This document shows, piece by piece, positions 52,161 through 64,000 of a DNA stretch of 64,000 bases. Within the stretch, counting starts at the first letter, position 1. Each line of letters opens with the position of its first letter. Location of the stretch: positions 74,034,520-74,098,519 of the forward strand of contig JAKCOZ010000001.1 of the NCBI GenBank assembly GCA_022605955.1, in the 5' to 3' direction. The DNA is from Rallus limicola (taxonomy: Eukaryota; Chordata; Aves; Gruiformes; Rallidae). The notes below the pieces were generated by a model. It was not told where the DNA came from and did not search any database. It was given only the letters and a program-made list of their open reading frames with translations. The translations under genes were made by a program, and so were the position numbers.

Positions 52161-53231
52161 AGGTGCCATGGGCATTTTTAAGAGCTGTGATGGGGCTACC
52201 TGTATGAAGTTTCCACATGCTTCGACATCTAATAACTCATTTCACATGCTGTGGGCATCTGTGAGACTCCCAGAGAGCTTGGACAGTGTCTTCTTCCAGT
52301 GACACACTGTGTAGAAAAATTGTATCCACTATAAACTGAACCCATAGGCCAAATTCTCGCACTGTAAATGGAGGGCCAAAGAACAGCTATTTGGTTTGGG
52401 ATTTCTTTTTTAATGAAAGGTTTGTTAAGTTTTAGGGTTGCAAAGTAAGTCAGTATATGAATAGCCATGTGATATTTTGCTTTGCCATTAACATAGTCTT
52501 TCTGACAAAACCAGCTGAAATATACATTGTCTATATACACAGAGCTAAGGGCTTTAATGTTCAGGTACTGGTAAAATAGTTTTCCTTGAATCTATACATT
52601 TCTCTGTGTGAGCTGACACTGGGTATTTCGATCTGTACAATGAAACCTATTATTGGAACTGCCCAGAGCAGCTTCTGTTAAGTCCAAAAGAGAAAACTCA
52701 TGCGGAATTTGAGTCGAATAGCAAACCTGGGTACAGCTCTGTGGCTAGCAGTGTTCTTCATTTCCTACCATTCATTGGTTTCATTTCTGAAAGCAAGCCA
52801 GTTCCCTACTAGAGGTTCTTCTGTTTATGTAAAGAGAGAAAATAATTTCTATTCAGTACGCCTCTCCGTCTGCCTATAATCCATATAGTTTACTAATATC
52901 TAACTTGGCCAATGTTTCTTTCCTTTGTAATGAACCATATTTTTGGTTGGGAACAGAGGGGAGGGAGGCAAGCAGGCAACCAAGAAAAAGCCTGAGGGAA
53001 AGTTTCAGCTGGCACAGACAGAAGCATTTCACAGCAGGGATATCCCCCTTCCCTAAACCTGTTGCTCTGCCCCACCCTGCTCATCCTCCTCCCCACATAC
53101 CCCCATAGTTTGCGAAGTGGCAGCTGCCTGGCATCTGTGTGGGCATCACCAGGTGAGCTTGGTGCACCCTCCCTGGTGTACCTGGCAACAGACTAAAAAA
53201 ACGTTCTAGTCTTTAGAAAAGATTTTTTATT

Positions 53232-53260
53232 ATATACACACCCACACACACACACACACC
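53232..53260. repeat. CA microsatellite
   Basis: (CA)n run of roughly 28 bases, one interruption. Confidence 0.9.
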
Positions 53261-54149
53261 CCTCCCCAATGTTTGGAATCCTTTCTGCAAGCCTTTGTTA
53301 GCTGCACTTGGAAGAACTCCAGGCAGCCCAGAAGACAAAACAATGTAATACTTCAAAAACCACAGCTCATTTGTGTGTCAATGAGGGTTTAGGCACATCC
53401 TCTGGAAAGGTAGGAGGATGTTTCTTTCAAAGCAGCACCTCTTCCCTCCCATCTCTGCCTTGCTGCTTTGCAACAAGGTATAACTGAGAAGATCATCCGC
53501 TGAAGTGATGTAAAACCCAGTATCCCCGAATTTATTATTAGTATTAGTTAAGCAAGGAACAGAGTCAAAAAGTCAAGAAAAGACTTGTGTGTGTAGGTAC
53601 TGGAGGCTCCAGTCCACCCTTCATATGGGGCTAAAGAACACTGTGTTTACAGATGAGAGTAGTCAAGCCTACAAGGTTGTTTAAACCTTGGTTCTTCAAA
53701 AGGTATCATTCTGGTTTCTTTTCAAGCTGAAATGTTTATGACTGGAAATCAACATTAACACAACTGTCTCAGTGATCCCCTTCCTGAAGCAAGTTACTTG
53801 TTGCAGAAATAAATCACTCTGTATCATTTCCTTAAAAGATTATTAAAAGATTTTCTCATAGCATTCGGGTTGCCAGTTTGAACTGGGTGGCAAACAAGAG
53901 GTGGCAAAGTAATTAGCACCTCAGAAATATAACAGAATAAAATGGAATATTTCTGCCTCATTTTGAACCCACTCAAAAACACAATGGATCTGTAAATTCA
54001 TCTCAGACTTAGAAAGTTGTTGGGGGTAAAGTCTGCTGAGAAGAAATGATGTTCAGAGAAAACAGAGAAGGCACTGCAATGAAAAATAAAACATGGTACA
54101 GAACAGCAATCTGTTAGGAGAAAAAGTCTAAAAGATTAGGTGGAAATTA

Positions 54150-54167
54150 AAGAGAGAGAGAGAGAGA
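54150..54167. repeat. AG dinucleotide run
   Basis: (AG)8-9. Confidence 0.9.
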
Positions 54168-54339
54168 AAGATTTAGATTTTAAAAAATCAAAACGAAACC
54201 ACATTGCATTACAGGAACCTAAATTGTTGGAAGCCCTATTTCTGTACATAACTTAAGCTTTAGTTTTCCTAGGAAACGAACTACTACAAATGAATTATTG
54301 TACGGTAAAGGAGCGGCTTTCCGTTACTCAGGAAAAAGT

Positions 54340-54545
54340 CACGAGCCACCACGCGAATTACTTTCAGCCAGTAAGTAATTCACAAGGGGTCTGATCCTGC
54401 TGCTGGGTAGTATTACTGCTGCACGAAGCGCCAAAGGGGCGGTGAGAGTCCATATGTGTGCGGCTCACCCCGCCCAGGCGCAACCGCGAGGCGTGGGAGG
54501 TGGAAAAAACCGAGGCCGAACGCAGTCCGCACCAGCAGCCTGTCA
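54340..54545. promoter_or_regulatory. Small CpG-rich patch, possible regulatory element
   Basis: About 16 CpG sites in 200 bp within AT-rich DNA, with a GC box (aaaggggcggtgag), ccgcccaggcgc and a ccgaacgcagtccgc stretch. No exon could be attached to it. It is too small for a classic island and may be an enhancer or a minor promoter. Confidence 0.35.
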
Positions 54546-55759
54546 AATTCAGAGCCACAAGTCTAATGGGGATTAGGCTGTCCGTATCCTAAGAACTCAG
54601 TAAATGAGTAGAAACACTTAAAATATAAAAGAAAGGTGAGTTTGTATGGCAATTTTGCCTCCCTCTCCCCATGCTAGTTTCCCCAGCAGCGTAACTCTGC
54701 GGGCTTGAGCGCGGTTGTTTCTAATCTGCCGTAGGAGAGGAAAGGCAATCAGGAGAGTTCATGTGCTCACACAGACTCACACGCATGCATCGATACATCG
54801 CACATAATTTCTCAAAGTAAATACATAGTGATTAATTTAATATAAGAAATAATTGCAAACAGCATACTGGGTCATGGGTGACAAATCTAATCATTTACTG
54901 AGCGTAATGTATGCAGAAATAAACAAGATATAGCTTACAACCAATGTGTGGGAAGTTAGCTATGATTCAGGCAAGCACTTGGATTTCTTGTTTGTGGACA
55001 GAAGGTTGCAGATTTAAGCACTTAACAGACACCTCTCTAATTTCCTGGCAATTAATGATTTTTGTCACGGTTATTAGGGCCTCGAGCCCGAGTACTGTCA
55101 GCTCATTACTGTATTTACGAGTTGACCGTCTCAGTTAAAACACACAGGTGGGCAAGAGGCAGCTCCATCTTACCTCGGGCCGCTGCGGCTCTCTGAACGA
55201 GAACACGTAACCCCCTCTAGTGGGAAAAGTCAAAAGTGGCTCTCAGGAATCGCCCCCTGTAAGACACGGGCATCCCCACCGCCTCTGCAACTCCTGAATG
55301 AAAAGAGCCCGTGGTCATGCGTCCCTTCAGATGCCCGAGGAGATGCAGCGTCACCCCGTACTGCATGACCGCAGGGTGCGGGAAAAGTGCAAGAGAACAG
55401 GGCAAGATGAGGGAAATAAGGTCTGGGCCAAGCATCCTGTTTCACTCGGGTGAGAACACAATTAAGCTGAGCCACCCCAAGAAGTTTCCTTCTAATCAAC
55501 AGTCACCTCAGTTGCAAAGTCCTCCAGAACCTGGATGCTGGAACAATGCAATTAACAGAGAAGAAGAGAAAAGGCAAAAGACAATAGGTACAAACTTAGC
55601 CTGCCTTTGCTTCTTGCAACACATGTCCCCCCTATTCCAGGGAAGGGGCCTATTTAGTTATTTGAACCGTCTCCTTTCCCTCCACAGATGGGAATGAACA
55701 TGTTATTGTTGCACAGTGCTCTGGCTGCATGGAGTGAGTGCAGAACTGTAAGCCTCGTG

Positions 55760-55870
55760 GTCTAGAGCTAGCCAGGGCTTCCGTCCTTACACAAGCCATC
55801 ATCTTTCTCCTATCTCAGTTTCCTCATCTTCAAACCAGTGAAAACACTTGCCCTCAGAGCTCCTCAAAGC
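55760..55870 (+). mobile_element. MIR-like SINE fragment, sense
   Basis: The motif 'tatctcagtttcctcatctt' followed by aaacc and 'acacttgccctcagagct' follows the MIR 3' region (cctcagtttcctcatctgtaaaatgg). Diverged. Confidence 0.42.
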
Positions 55871-56183
55871 TGAAGTGTATACTCAGCAGCAAAGGGAAGT
55901 TATTAAGCATATATACACAGCACGAGTGTGTATGCACACAGCACCAGCCACCTGGGTTACCAGAGTCCCTGCCTTCGTGTGCAGTGCAATGGCCCTGGGT
56001 ACGCGGAGCAGCCACATCTTACTTGGTGGTGCTCCTTGTCCCGGTCAGGAATTCCTGTGTTGCAAAGACAGCCACTCTTTAACAGTCTGGCACCCTCCAA
56101 TCGAAATGAGAAATGGCAGCAATTTTTAGCCACACTACACAAGGGTTCCTGAACCTCAAGGAAAGGTAATTTGTGAGAGCATG

Positions 56184-56217
56184 AAAAAAAAAAAAAAAAA
56201 AATTTACTTTTTTTTTA
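56184..56217. repeat. Poly(A) run followed by a T-rich run
   Basis: About 20 A, then TTTAC, then nine T; could fold as an A/T hairpin. Confidence 0.85.
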
Positions 56218-56485
56218 ACATTAGGCGAAATGGTAATCGTGAAAGAAAAGCTTTAACAAACTTTGTCTCAGCAAAGTTGGGATAATGATGTTGTGCCTAC
56301 ACACAACTCTAACAAAGTTAGATTTGTATGGTAGATGTAGATTTCCTGGTAGACAGGGAATGCCTTCAGCTTGTCACAGAGGGTTTCTTTCAGGAGAAGC
56401 CCCCTCACAATGGAGCTCAAGTGTCCAGAAATCTCCTGAACCCCATTTCCTATTCCCTCTGCGCAAAACTGTGGATTTGCTGAAT

Positions 56486-56540
56486 TTTAGGGTGGGGTGA
56501 TTTCAAACACCCCACTTTAGGATGGGGTGATTTCAAACAC
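56486..56540. repeat. Tandem duplication, period 30
   Basis: Two 25-base copies of tttagg(g/a)tggggtgatttcaaacac separated by cccac; one mismatch. Confidence 0.93.
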
Positions 56541-59500
56541 TAATGACAGTATGCCATGGCAGCATGGAGCTGGACAGCTGGTTAGGAACAGAAAGCCCTA
56601 TCCTGGTCCATTTTTAGAAAGGTGAGGAGAAACAGAAAACAATTATCCTTTCTGTGAATCCCTCTTGCACTTTTTGGTTTTATTCACATGGAAACCGGAG
56701 GAAGCATTTTCCTTTACCTTTTTGTAAATTGTTGTCTCATCTTAGAAGGTTCATGTCAATCGTCAAGGTGGTAGTTGTGTGCATAGAATTATGTGTTCTT
56801 CACTCAGGATACAACTTCAAAACTCCCTATTCATTTTCAGACTTTTCAAGCACTGTTTGCACCATCCTGTGCTACACAAGTATGTACCACACACATTTTG
56901 GTGTTGTTTTTTTTTTTTTTAAATTTAAACATTTGTGTTTACAGGTAATTTTCCAGTATTCAGAAAATGTGGTAAAAGTAGAAGTGTGAAACAGTCGTAA
57001 GATGCTAGAAAGTGTCGTGCCAGATCCTAGAAAAGCTTCTCGGAATCAACACAGCTGGGCAGGAAATACCCCTGCCTGCAGCCCACGTTCCGTCCGCTTT
57101 TCAAAAAGGGGCTTTTAAGAGGTTTCATTTTAATGTTTTAATGTCACAGCAGACTACGGCGCCTTACAGTAATCAATGCTTGAAACTGATTAATTCTGAG
57201 GATGCGCTAAAGGGTGTGCTGTTATATAGAAAGAAAAGGGGATTTTACCCATTTATTATTTGCATAATGATTGAGGACTCCCCTCAGTTGAGTGCTTGCT
57301 AATTCGCAACACAAAAAATGAATGCTCACTTTCAACACGCACCTCTAGTCAAGTCCTGGTGGAAACCCAGGGCCGAGACTCCTCTTTGCACGTTTGCATA
57401 CAGCTGAACCTGCGCCCCCAGAGCCGTACAGTGCTACTGCTGAGATTTTCAAAGCAGCCTCTGAAATTTAGTGGGATTTTCACATGAGGCTCTCTTCTCT
57501 ATTTTGAGAAACTGAGAGTAGATGCAGGTGCGAGCAAAGATAAGAATATAAATTCTAACTTGAAGTTACAGAACCAATATGAAATAACTAATTATAAGTC
57601 ATAAATCAAATGCTTGTTATCCAGTGTTTACATGTCAGCAGAAAGGAGAACTGTGTGACTTCCTAAAGAACTCATGGTACACAAGTGTCATTCGTTGCCT
57701 GCATTGTAAGAAAACTAATCATGTAGGAAATGACCACTTGATCCTAGTAGCAGATCCCTGCTCAGTACTCTGTCAGAGATCAAAACGGCAAGGCAGTGCT
57801 TGCTCCCCTCTCAAGAAATTCCTTCTGGAACTCAAAGCCGGCACCTGACTCCGGGGAGGGAGTGGGGGGGAGGGGGGAAATAAAATGAGGTTAAATACCT
57901 CACACACAATGCTCGCACATCAGGCACTATCCTGCTCGTTCACGGGACAGGCTGGTTTTGTATCCAGGCGCGTGTGCAGAGTGATCAGCCTTCCTAGGCT
58001 TCCCACCGCTGCTGCTTTAACTGGATTTCCCTGCACTGAATGTTTTGGCAGGCTTTACAAATAGAAGTGCAGCTTTTGACCTCCGGGCATTATCCGAGCC
58101 CGCACCACACATTCGTCAGCCTGAATGCAGTGTTAGTTTTATGGATGTTTCCGCTATCGATTCATGAAAGTTTCTAGCCTGCCCAGTTCTCCTTTCTGAT
58201 CAGAGGAGCACCTGTTAGTCTCAGGACCAGACAAACCCACATTAACCATTCACACACCAGCATGCCTCATCACCCTCGTGTTCCCCTTACAGAGCCCGTG
58301 GGCACAGAAGGCTTGTATCAGCACTGGCAAACTGAGGAAAAACAGGTCTGCAAAGGCAAAGACCACTGTGCTCAGCAAGCTGCCAACCGCCCCACTTGCT
58401 CCCAAAAGGGGGCAGGTGACACCTGTGAGGAGCACTTTGGCGCAAACAGGATTATGGCATGACGGGATGAAACAAGGCTGGCATGTATTCTCATTGAACG
58501 CTGTAGAGGACCTCTGGCACTGAAGGCTCCACAACAACCTGTGCAAAAATCCATAGTTCATGCAGCTCAGCACACTGTTTGTAAATTCTGGCTCTTGGTC
58601 TGTTTGTAAAACCCAAGAAGTCCATGTACACCTGGGGTCACACATGGGCCTGATAATCATCTGCCCTGCTCCGTCAAAGAACTTGCTGTTTCCCTCACCT
58701 CACCACAGATGCACCGATTTGATTAAAAAATATATAGATGTAGATTTAACACCTTCACTGCATCATTGTTACAGTGGTTTGGAACAACATCCCTTGTATG
58801 CAGCTCCCCAGGGTTTAGTAGGTGAGTTGATAGTATCACCTGCTCCAGATGAGCAGGATACTTTGCTCTGAGGAGAGGTCCCTGGACATTCACCAAGCAA
58901 AGCACTTCGGTTTACTGCATGGGATAATGTCTCTCTCTAGTGGCTAGGTAGAGTCAGTAGAGCAGCCTGCTTTACTTGCAGTTTTGATGGTGTTTTTCTA
59001 GTTAAACAATCACTGTCATCATCAAATCCTGTGTAAAGGTCCCATATTTAAGCACTTTATCGAGCACATCATCAGCATGAGGTTCTGACTTCACTAAATC
59101 CAATTAGCAAATGTTCATTTTGCAGGGATTGTTAGCTGTTTAATTTTACAGAAAGAATATTGCTTTGCTAAGAGGTGGAAGTTGGTGAAAATACCCAAGG
59201 TTTGGAAATTTTTTTGGCCAAGTGTATCTCAACCAAACAAAAGCTTTTGGCACTGGGAGTCTCAGGACACTTCTAAAATCCCAGGGATATATAATATTTA
59301 GGCAGAGGGTGAGAATAAGCTTTTGTCTCAGCTCCTGACATATTTCAACCTTTTGTTCTCCTAAAAGCCAACAGAATGTTCAAGTGAGGGAAATTCTAAT
59401 AAAAAACGAGTGATATTCAAGTGTTAGAAGGCTAACTTGATATAGGTTCTCTCTTCCTCTCCACTTGCTAACAACAGTTTAGCTCAAGTGATCCGTGACC

Positions 59501-59692
59501 AAAGGCCAGATTTTTAGAGATAACTGGATGCAAAAAAGATAACAGCTACACACTTAGAAGGGACTGCTGAAACTCTCCCTTGCACATATGGAGAAAATCC
59601 CATTGAATGCCTGCTCTTCTGAAAACCCTGTTATGCACCCAGTTTTCTCAAAATAAGAACTGACCTTCACAATTACTGATAGGCAATAGTTG

Positions 59693-59794
59693 TTTCATAA
59701 AAATAGAGTAGGGATTTCAATCCAGCCAACCACTCCCATGGTCACTGATACTGACTGGGGTGGGAATTTGTTACAGTAAGGCACTAAGGGGCGG
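59693..59794 (+). repeat. Source copy A of a 102-bp inverted duplication
   Basis: This 102-bp segment reappears as its reverse complement at 61,691-61,792 with a single mismatch. It begins tttcataaaaatagagtagg and ends gcactaaggggcgg. It is not flanked by any duplication and shows no transposon ends, so it is taken as the template rather than the insertion. Nothing in it looks like a gene. Confidence 0.95.
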
Positions 59795-60852
59795 TCCGTA
59801 CTGCCACTGCCAAGGTTATGTGTGTAACTGGGAGATTTCCATCTCTAAGGCTGCCTGTCTTCCAATAAAAGTCAGTAAAACCTTAAGACTGAATATCGGA
59901 TGAGTCTGTTTCTAGGCAGGCCTGTCCAGTTGTGCCAGCACAGAGTAGAAGTGAACTGTGATCCCTCTGCGGATGTCTTGCCAGAGCATCATTCCCTGAA
60001 ACAGCAGGGCAGCTGTGTTGGGTGGTGGAACACCCAGACTTTGGACACCTTGAAGAATCTGTCGGGAAAGTTGCCCTCCCTGACGTGTCACTGAGGTGGA
60101 GAGGGCAGTGAGGTGGCTGGGAGCAAGCCCATATTCTACCCTGGCTTTTCCTAATGCAGTGCAATTTCGCTGCAGTGAAGGGGAGACATGGGAGAGATGG
60201 GAACTGCAGGAGAGAAAGGAATACTGGCTAAAGGGGGGGATGTTCTAGTGCTAGCAAGAAAACGCTGCCCTCGCATATGGCTAAGCTGCGAAGGGAAACT
60301 TGGGGAAAGGAAGCAGCAGGGAAAGCTCTTCCACCAAATTATTAACAAGACAGTAATTGGGTCTGGAGAAATAATGTCCTCATGTTGTCCCAAGGCTGCA
60401 AACAAATCAGTGGCAGCAAAACAAGATCTAAGATGTCTTTCTAGTTTTTCAGTGCCGTTCTGCATTTCCTAGAGCATGCTATTTTTCATTTAAGGGAAAA
60501 CAAACAAGAGAAATCCTACTCTGAGATGAACTGCAGCTTTGTTTAACACACAGCTTACTGTGTCTTGTAGGCTGTGGCACTGCATTTATCTGGGGCAAGC
60601 AAAGGTTTTGCCTAGTTCTAAGCCCAGTGAAATGGCAGAATTTGAACTTCTGGACCTGTCCGAAGCCTCCAGACTACTCTGAAGCATTATCACAGACAGG
60701 GCAGGTGGCAAGGGCAACCCTGACACTGGAGAAAAATCAGGCGGTCATCTGCTGGAGCAGGACAGTCTATACACCTAGAGCATGACCGGCTGTGGTCTAG
60801 CCAGGCATGCCTGATGGCCGCTAACAGGGGTCCCACTCTCTGTGGGTCGAGC

Positions 60853-60878
60853 CCTGCAGCAGCTAATGGCACATTTCA
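60853..60878 (+). repeat. Source copy B (26 bp) of the same inverted duplication
   Basis: The 26 bases starting cctgcagcagctaatggc reappear, reverse-complemented, at 61,788-61,813, directly joined to the inverted copy of segment A. Both sources contain TTTCA at the switch point. Confidence 0.92.
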
Positions 60879-61671
60879 GCAGTGAATAAGGCCTGTGAAC
60901 TGCAGCTGTACATGAATATTGATATTAGCTGCCAAACGGCTCTTCTTTCTATCTCCCCTCCCAGGAGGGGTGAAGTGTTTTCTCAGCAAGAGTGGGACAG
61001 TGCTGCCGGTGAGGCAGGAAGTGGGAGAATTGTCTCCTCTTTCTGCTGCCTTGGGGTTCACTGTTGCTTATACAAAAATGAGTGGTAAACCCGCCATTTA
61101 CTTTGGAAGAGGCAGGATCAAGCCCTCATTTTCCTGCCAGACAACACACCCTCCTAATTATGTATTCACATCATATTTTGATAATGGCTCCTTACAGACT
61201 AATTAATATGAATGTTTAAGAAGTCTAGTTTTAATATGTTAGTAGTGAAGGAGACACTGCAGTCCTGTGGGAGGTTATACATATTTCCCACTGATGAGTA
61301 CCTTAAATCTTAATGCGCATGGAGAGCGGGAAGCGTATGAATCTGCAGAGCAAGATACAGACCCTTCTTTTACAGGATGGATTTCATACAATTAAAAACC
61401 AGTTTTTCTGGGAGCAGCAGAGAAAATGATTTTTAGTTCGACAAAGATGTGCCTCTGTTTGAGGTCTAATAACATGCAAACGCTGAAGATTTTCCGGCCA
61501 TCAGAGGTGTGGATTCTCTAGTAGCTAACTAACAGTGAGCTGCCTTTGTGACATCTATCTCACCACAGCATTAACAGGGTCTTTTTCTTCTATCCAGCCA
61601 GCTATTTTCATTAAGATGGCAGGGACTCAGCAACTTTCAGTTTAGTATCTTTCTACCGATTCTTGTTTGTG

Positions 61672-61832
61672 CCTCTCAGGAACAAAAGTGCCGCCCCTTA
61701 GTGCCTTACTGTAACAAATTCCCACCCCAGTTAGTATCAGTGACCATGGGAGTGGTTGGCTGGATTGAAATCCCTACTCTATTTTTATGAAATGTGCCAT
61801 TAGCTGCTGCAGGAACAAAAGTTCCTGAGAGG
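61672..61832. repeat. Templated insertion that splits a perfect hairpin
   Basis: The flanks carry a 13-bp direct repeat, CAGGAACAAAAGT (61,677-61,689 and 61,810-61,822). Removing one copy and the DNA between them restores a hairpin with 12-bp arms, CCTCTCAGGAAC and GTTCCTGAGAGG, around AAAA. The inserted DNA is the reverse complement of 59,693-59,794 (at 61,691-61,792) followed without a gap by the reverse complement of 60,853-60,878 (at 61,788-61,813), overlapping at a five-base TGAAA. The arrangement fits breakage at a hairpin and repair by microhomology-driven template switching. There are no transposase-type ends and no poly(A). Confidence 0.88.
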
Positions 61833-64000
61833 GGAAAGAAGGAGTGGCAAACAGAGATCATAACCATGTAAGACCTATTTCCTTAGGAAAGGGGCTTAAA
61901 AATTAGTTGTAAAATGAAAATATCCCCTTCATTTAAAAGAAAAAAAAAAAAAAACCCACAACAAAACAATACAAAGAACAAAACACCAAACAGAGCAGCA
62001 AGAGCAATGGAAATAAGTGCTAACGATCTGACTCACAGGGGTCTCATTATTAACAGGAACTGACTCATTGCATTTGTTCGAATGTTATCTCCCTTTCATC
62101 TCTTGGGAGCAGAGCTGAGAAGGCCAGAAGAGGCTTATCCCAAGCATAGACCATGATGGCAGGCCTGGCCAGTCCCTTACAACAATGTGTGGTTCCAGTG
62201 AAGAAGCCAAGGTGCTTGGCTTTTTGCATGCCTGATTTAAATCTGTCCCTGAGTGGAACACATATTGCCATGACAGCTAAGGCATATCGAAAGTCCTGGA
62301 GGTTTACCACTAATACCTGTATCAGTTCAAGGGCAGCTGTGATCATCTGAGTGGCTCAGAGTGTTTATAGGACAGAGGTCTCCTCTGCTTCCTGCCACAG
62401 AGGAAAAAAAGGGTCTATCTTGGGTTTTATTGTTTCTGCTGTGTGATGCAAAGTCTGCCATACACACATATACGTGGAACACAATACTAGCACATGGTAC
62501 CTGAAAGGCTGTCACAGTCCACTGGAGTTAAGGAGTATACCTTAGAGCGAGGCATCTCTGAGACCGAAGTGCCACCCAGTGACACGCACCCTGGCCTTCG
62601 CGCTCCATGGTCACCTCTCTCTTTCTAGGACAGCCTCTCCCAGGCTGGCTAGCCAGCCACAGCAGAAGGACCAGCCCCATCCGGTGAGGGTCATGCACAC
62701 AACCTGGATACCAGTGCAAAAAGTTTGCAGGAAGATGGAGCCAGGAGGCAAGGATGGCTTTATTTCTCATCCCACTAACTCCTAGTGCAGAAGTAGAGCT
62801 CAAGTCACCATTAGTCATTTTTTTGAGTCCATTTTACCATCTGCTATTCTGTCCTTTGCAACAGCTGACAACAGTGCAAGGACATGAGAGCTTCCATGTG
62901 ATGGTTGTTTAAAAACAAACACACACTGTATTTTGTTGCCAAATATTTGTATTACTGAAGAAGTCAGGAGCCTTGGCCATGGCTGGGAATCCATTGTTTG
63001 AGATGCTACAAGAGCAGAACAAAATGATGGTGCCTGGTTAATAATAAAACAAAAAAGCTTAATAATAAAACAAAAAATAATAATAATAAAACAAAACCAA
63101 AAAAGCTTAATAATAAAACAAAACAGTTTAATACAAAAGATGAAGGAGTAAGCTAACACAATGAGACAACATATTTTACTCTATAAACTAAGCCAAAGTC
63201 ACCTAAGCGCAGTCAAGTCTTTTTGCAGGTATCACCACATGGCTTTAATGTGGAGCTGGAGAAAGATAAAGAAATAATTCTAAGAATATTTCATGAGTAT
63301 TCCCTAGGGACTAAGACACAGTGGGACCACAGAGGGAATGTGGGAAAACACAAGGTAAAGATGGTGGCATCGTGGGCTGACCAGAGCAGATAGCGCACCT
63401 TGTTGGTTGCAGTTGGTTGGCAGCTGCACTGAAATCGTTGAAAATCATCAAGTGCCTGCCTTATCTGACAGTCTGTGAAGTCAGTCAATGCCAAGAAAGT
63501 GCAAGTTCTTGGACTGCATTCAGCTCACCTAGTAGTGGGCACTAACTTGTCAGCCCCTGGAGAAAGGGGAAGTGTCAAGTAGAAGTGGAAAATTAACTAC
63601 TTTTCCCACCTCTCGAGGTAATCCTGGCAGATCAAAGCTGAAGCACAACAGAAGGCAGCTTGAAGAAATTTAAACTCCTTTACTACTTATCCTTTACTTC
63701 TGTAGCCGAGATCTGGGTGGCTGGCAGAGAATTCCCCACAAACACCATTTCCCTTTGAAATGTGTGCCCACAGTTAATCTGAGGGAGTCCAGATCTGCAG
63801 ACATTCTTAAAAGGTCCATCTTTTAAAGGGATATCTTTAGAAGGGCAGCACTGCCTGAAAAATGAAAGTTAATGTAGGAATAAACCTTCTTTCAGATTTT
63901 TGCAGCAGGTACAGAATATTCTTCTGCCTACCATGTGAGGTGCTATACAATTCCTAGCTCTACTGCCAATTTCCCACATGCTTTAGGCAAAGCACAATTT
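61833..64000. other. Non-coding stretch to the right edge
   Basis: AT-rich DNA. The only long open frame (minus, 62,815-63,159) is produced by the AAT/AAC-rich repeat at 63,036-63,134. Nothing gene-like is recognised. Confidence 0.5.
63036..63134. repeat. Imperfect tandem array rich in AATAATAAAACAAAA
   Basis: Four or so copies of taataataaaacaaaa, two of them preceded by aagctt, with length variation between units. Confidence 0.88.

Larger units (their letters stand above)
52161..59692. other. Non-coding stretch, no gene recognised
   Basis: AT-rich DNA with a CA run (53,232-53,260), an AG run (54,150-54,167), CpG-richer patches (54,340-54,545 and about 55,180-55,400), a poly(A) then T-rich pair (56,184-56,217) and a 30-bp-period duplication (56,486-56,540). 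Segments 57,010-57,290 and 59,070-59,160 have compact, low-repeat sequence with homeodomain-type cores. They are plausible conserved elements, but this cannot be tested here. Confidence 0.5.

Noticed and set aside
59693..61792. A DNA transposon with 102-bp terminal inverted repeats
   Set aside because: There is no target-site duplication outside 59,693 and 61,792. The right copy continues into DNA copied from 60,853-60,878, and a 13-bp duplication flanks only the right copy. Template switching explains all of this better.
62815..63159. Minus-strand 114-codon frame rich in Phe and Ile
   Set aside because: Its middle is the translation of the AATAATAAAACAAAA array, so it is low-complexity and not a membrane protein gene.

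Overview
This is a window of vertebrate nuclear DNA, and almost certainly from a bird. It contains three CR1 LINE 3' fragments, two of them with the avian-type 3' end, and an ERV-L provirus remnant whose LTR contains a block I recognise from many bird genomes. Several short, degraded MIR-like SINE fragments are also present. There is no operon structure, no ribosome binding sites, no CRISPR array and no recognisable bacterial or phage gene. The base composition is AT-rich with many mononucleotide and microsatellite runs. The one clear exception is a roughly 3 kb CpG island near the middle.

Layout: 1-13,300 is AT-rich sequence with an antisense CR1 fragment (4,280), a 47-bp tandem duplication (4,711-4,804), a CR1 (9,808-10,347) and several candidate minus-strand exons. 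13,467-16,273 is a minus-strand ERV-L remnant: one LTR, the integrase and RNase H part of pol, and possibly the outer tip of the other LTR. 16,274-39,650 is non-coding, with an unusual 36-nt palindrome (22,513-22,548), a CpG-richer patch (30,380-30,680) and one candidate plus-strand exon (18,144-18,227). 39,660-42,660 is the CpG island, with splice-donor-like sites on both strands. It is the best promoter in the window and could be bidirectional. 42,660-64,000 is again non-coding, with a CR1 tail (51,940), a MIR-like fragment (51,525), a small CpG-rich patch (54,340-54,545) and small tandem duplications.

No protein-coding gene can be named. The long open frames in the CpG island are a by-product of high GC content. 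I found splice-flanked, phase-compatible candidate exons on the minus strand (10,968-10,929; 7,983-7,898; 7,326-7,271; 5,769-5,616; 95-1). They could belong to one gene reading leftward, possibly from the CpG island, but I do not recognise the protein and the calls are tentative.

The most striking structure is at 61,672-61,832. A 12-bp-arm perfect hairpin has been split by about 120 bp of DNA that is an almost perfect inverted copy of two separate local segments (59,693-59,794 and 60,853-60,878). The copies join at a 5-base microhomology and are flanked by a 13-bp duplication. This looks like a replication template-switching (templated insertion) scar. No undescribed gene system was found.
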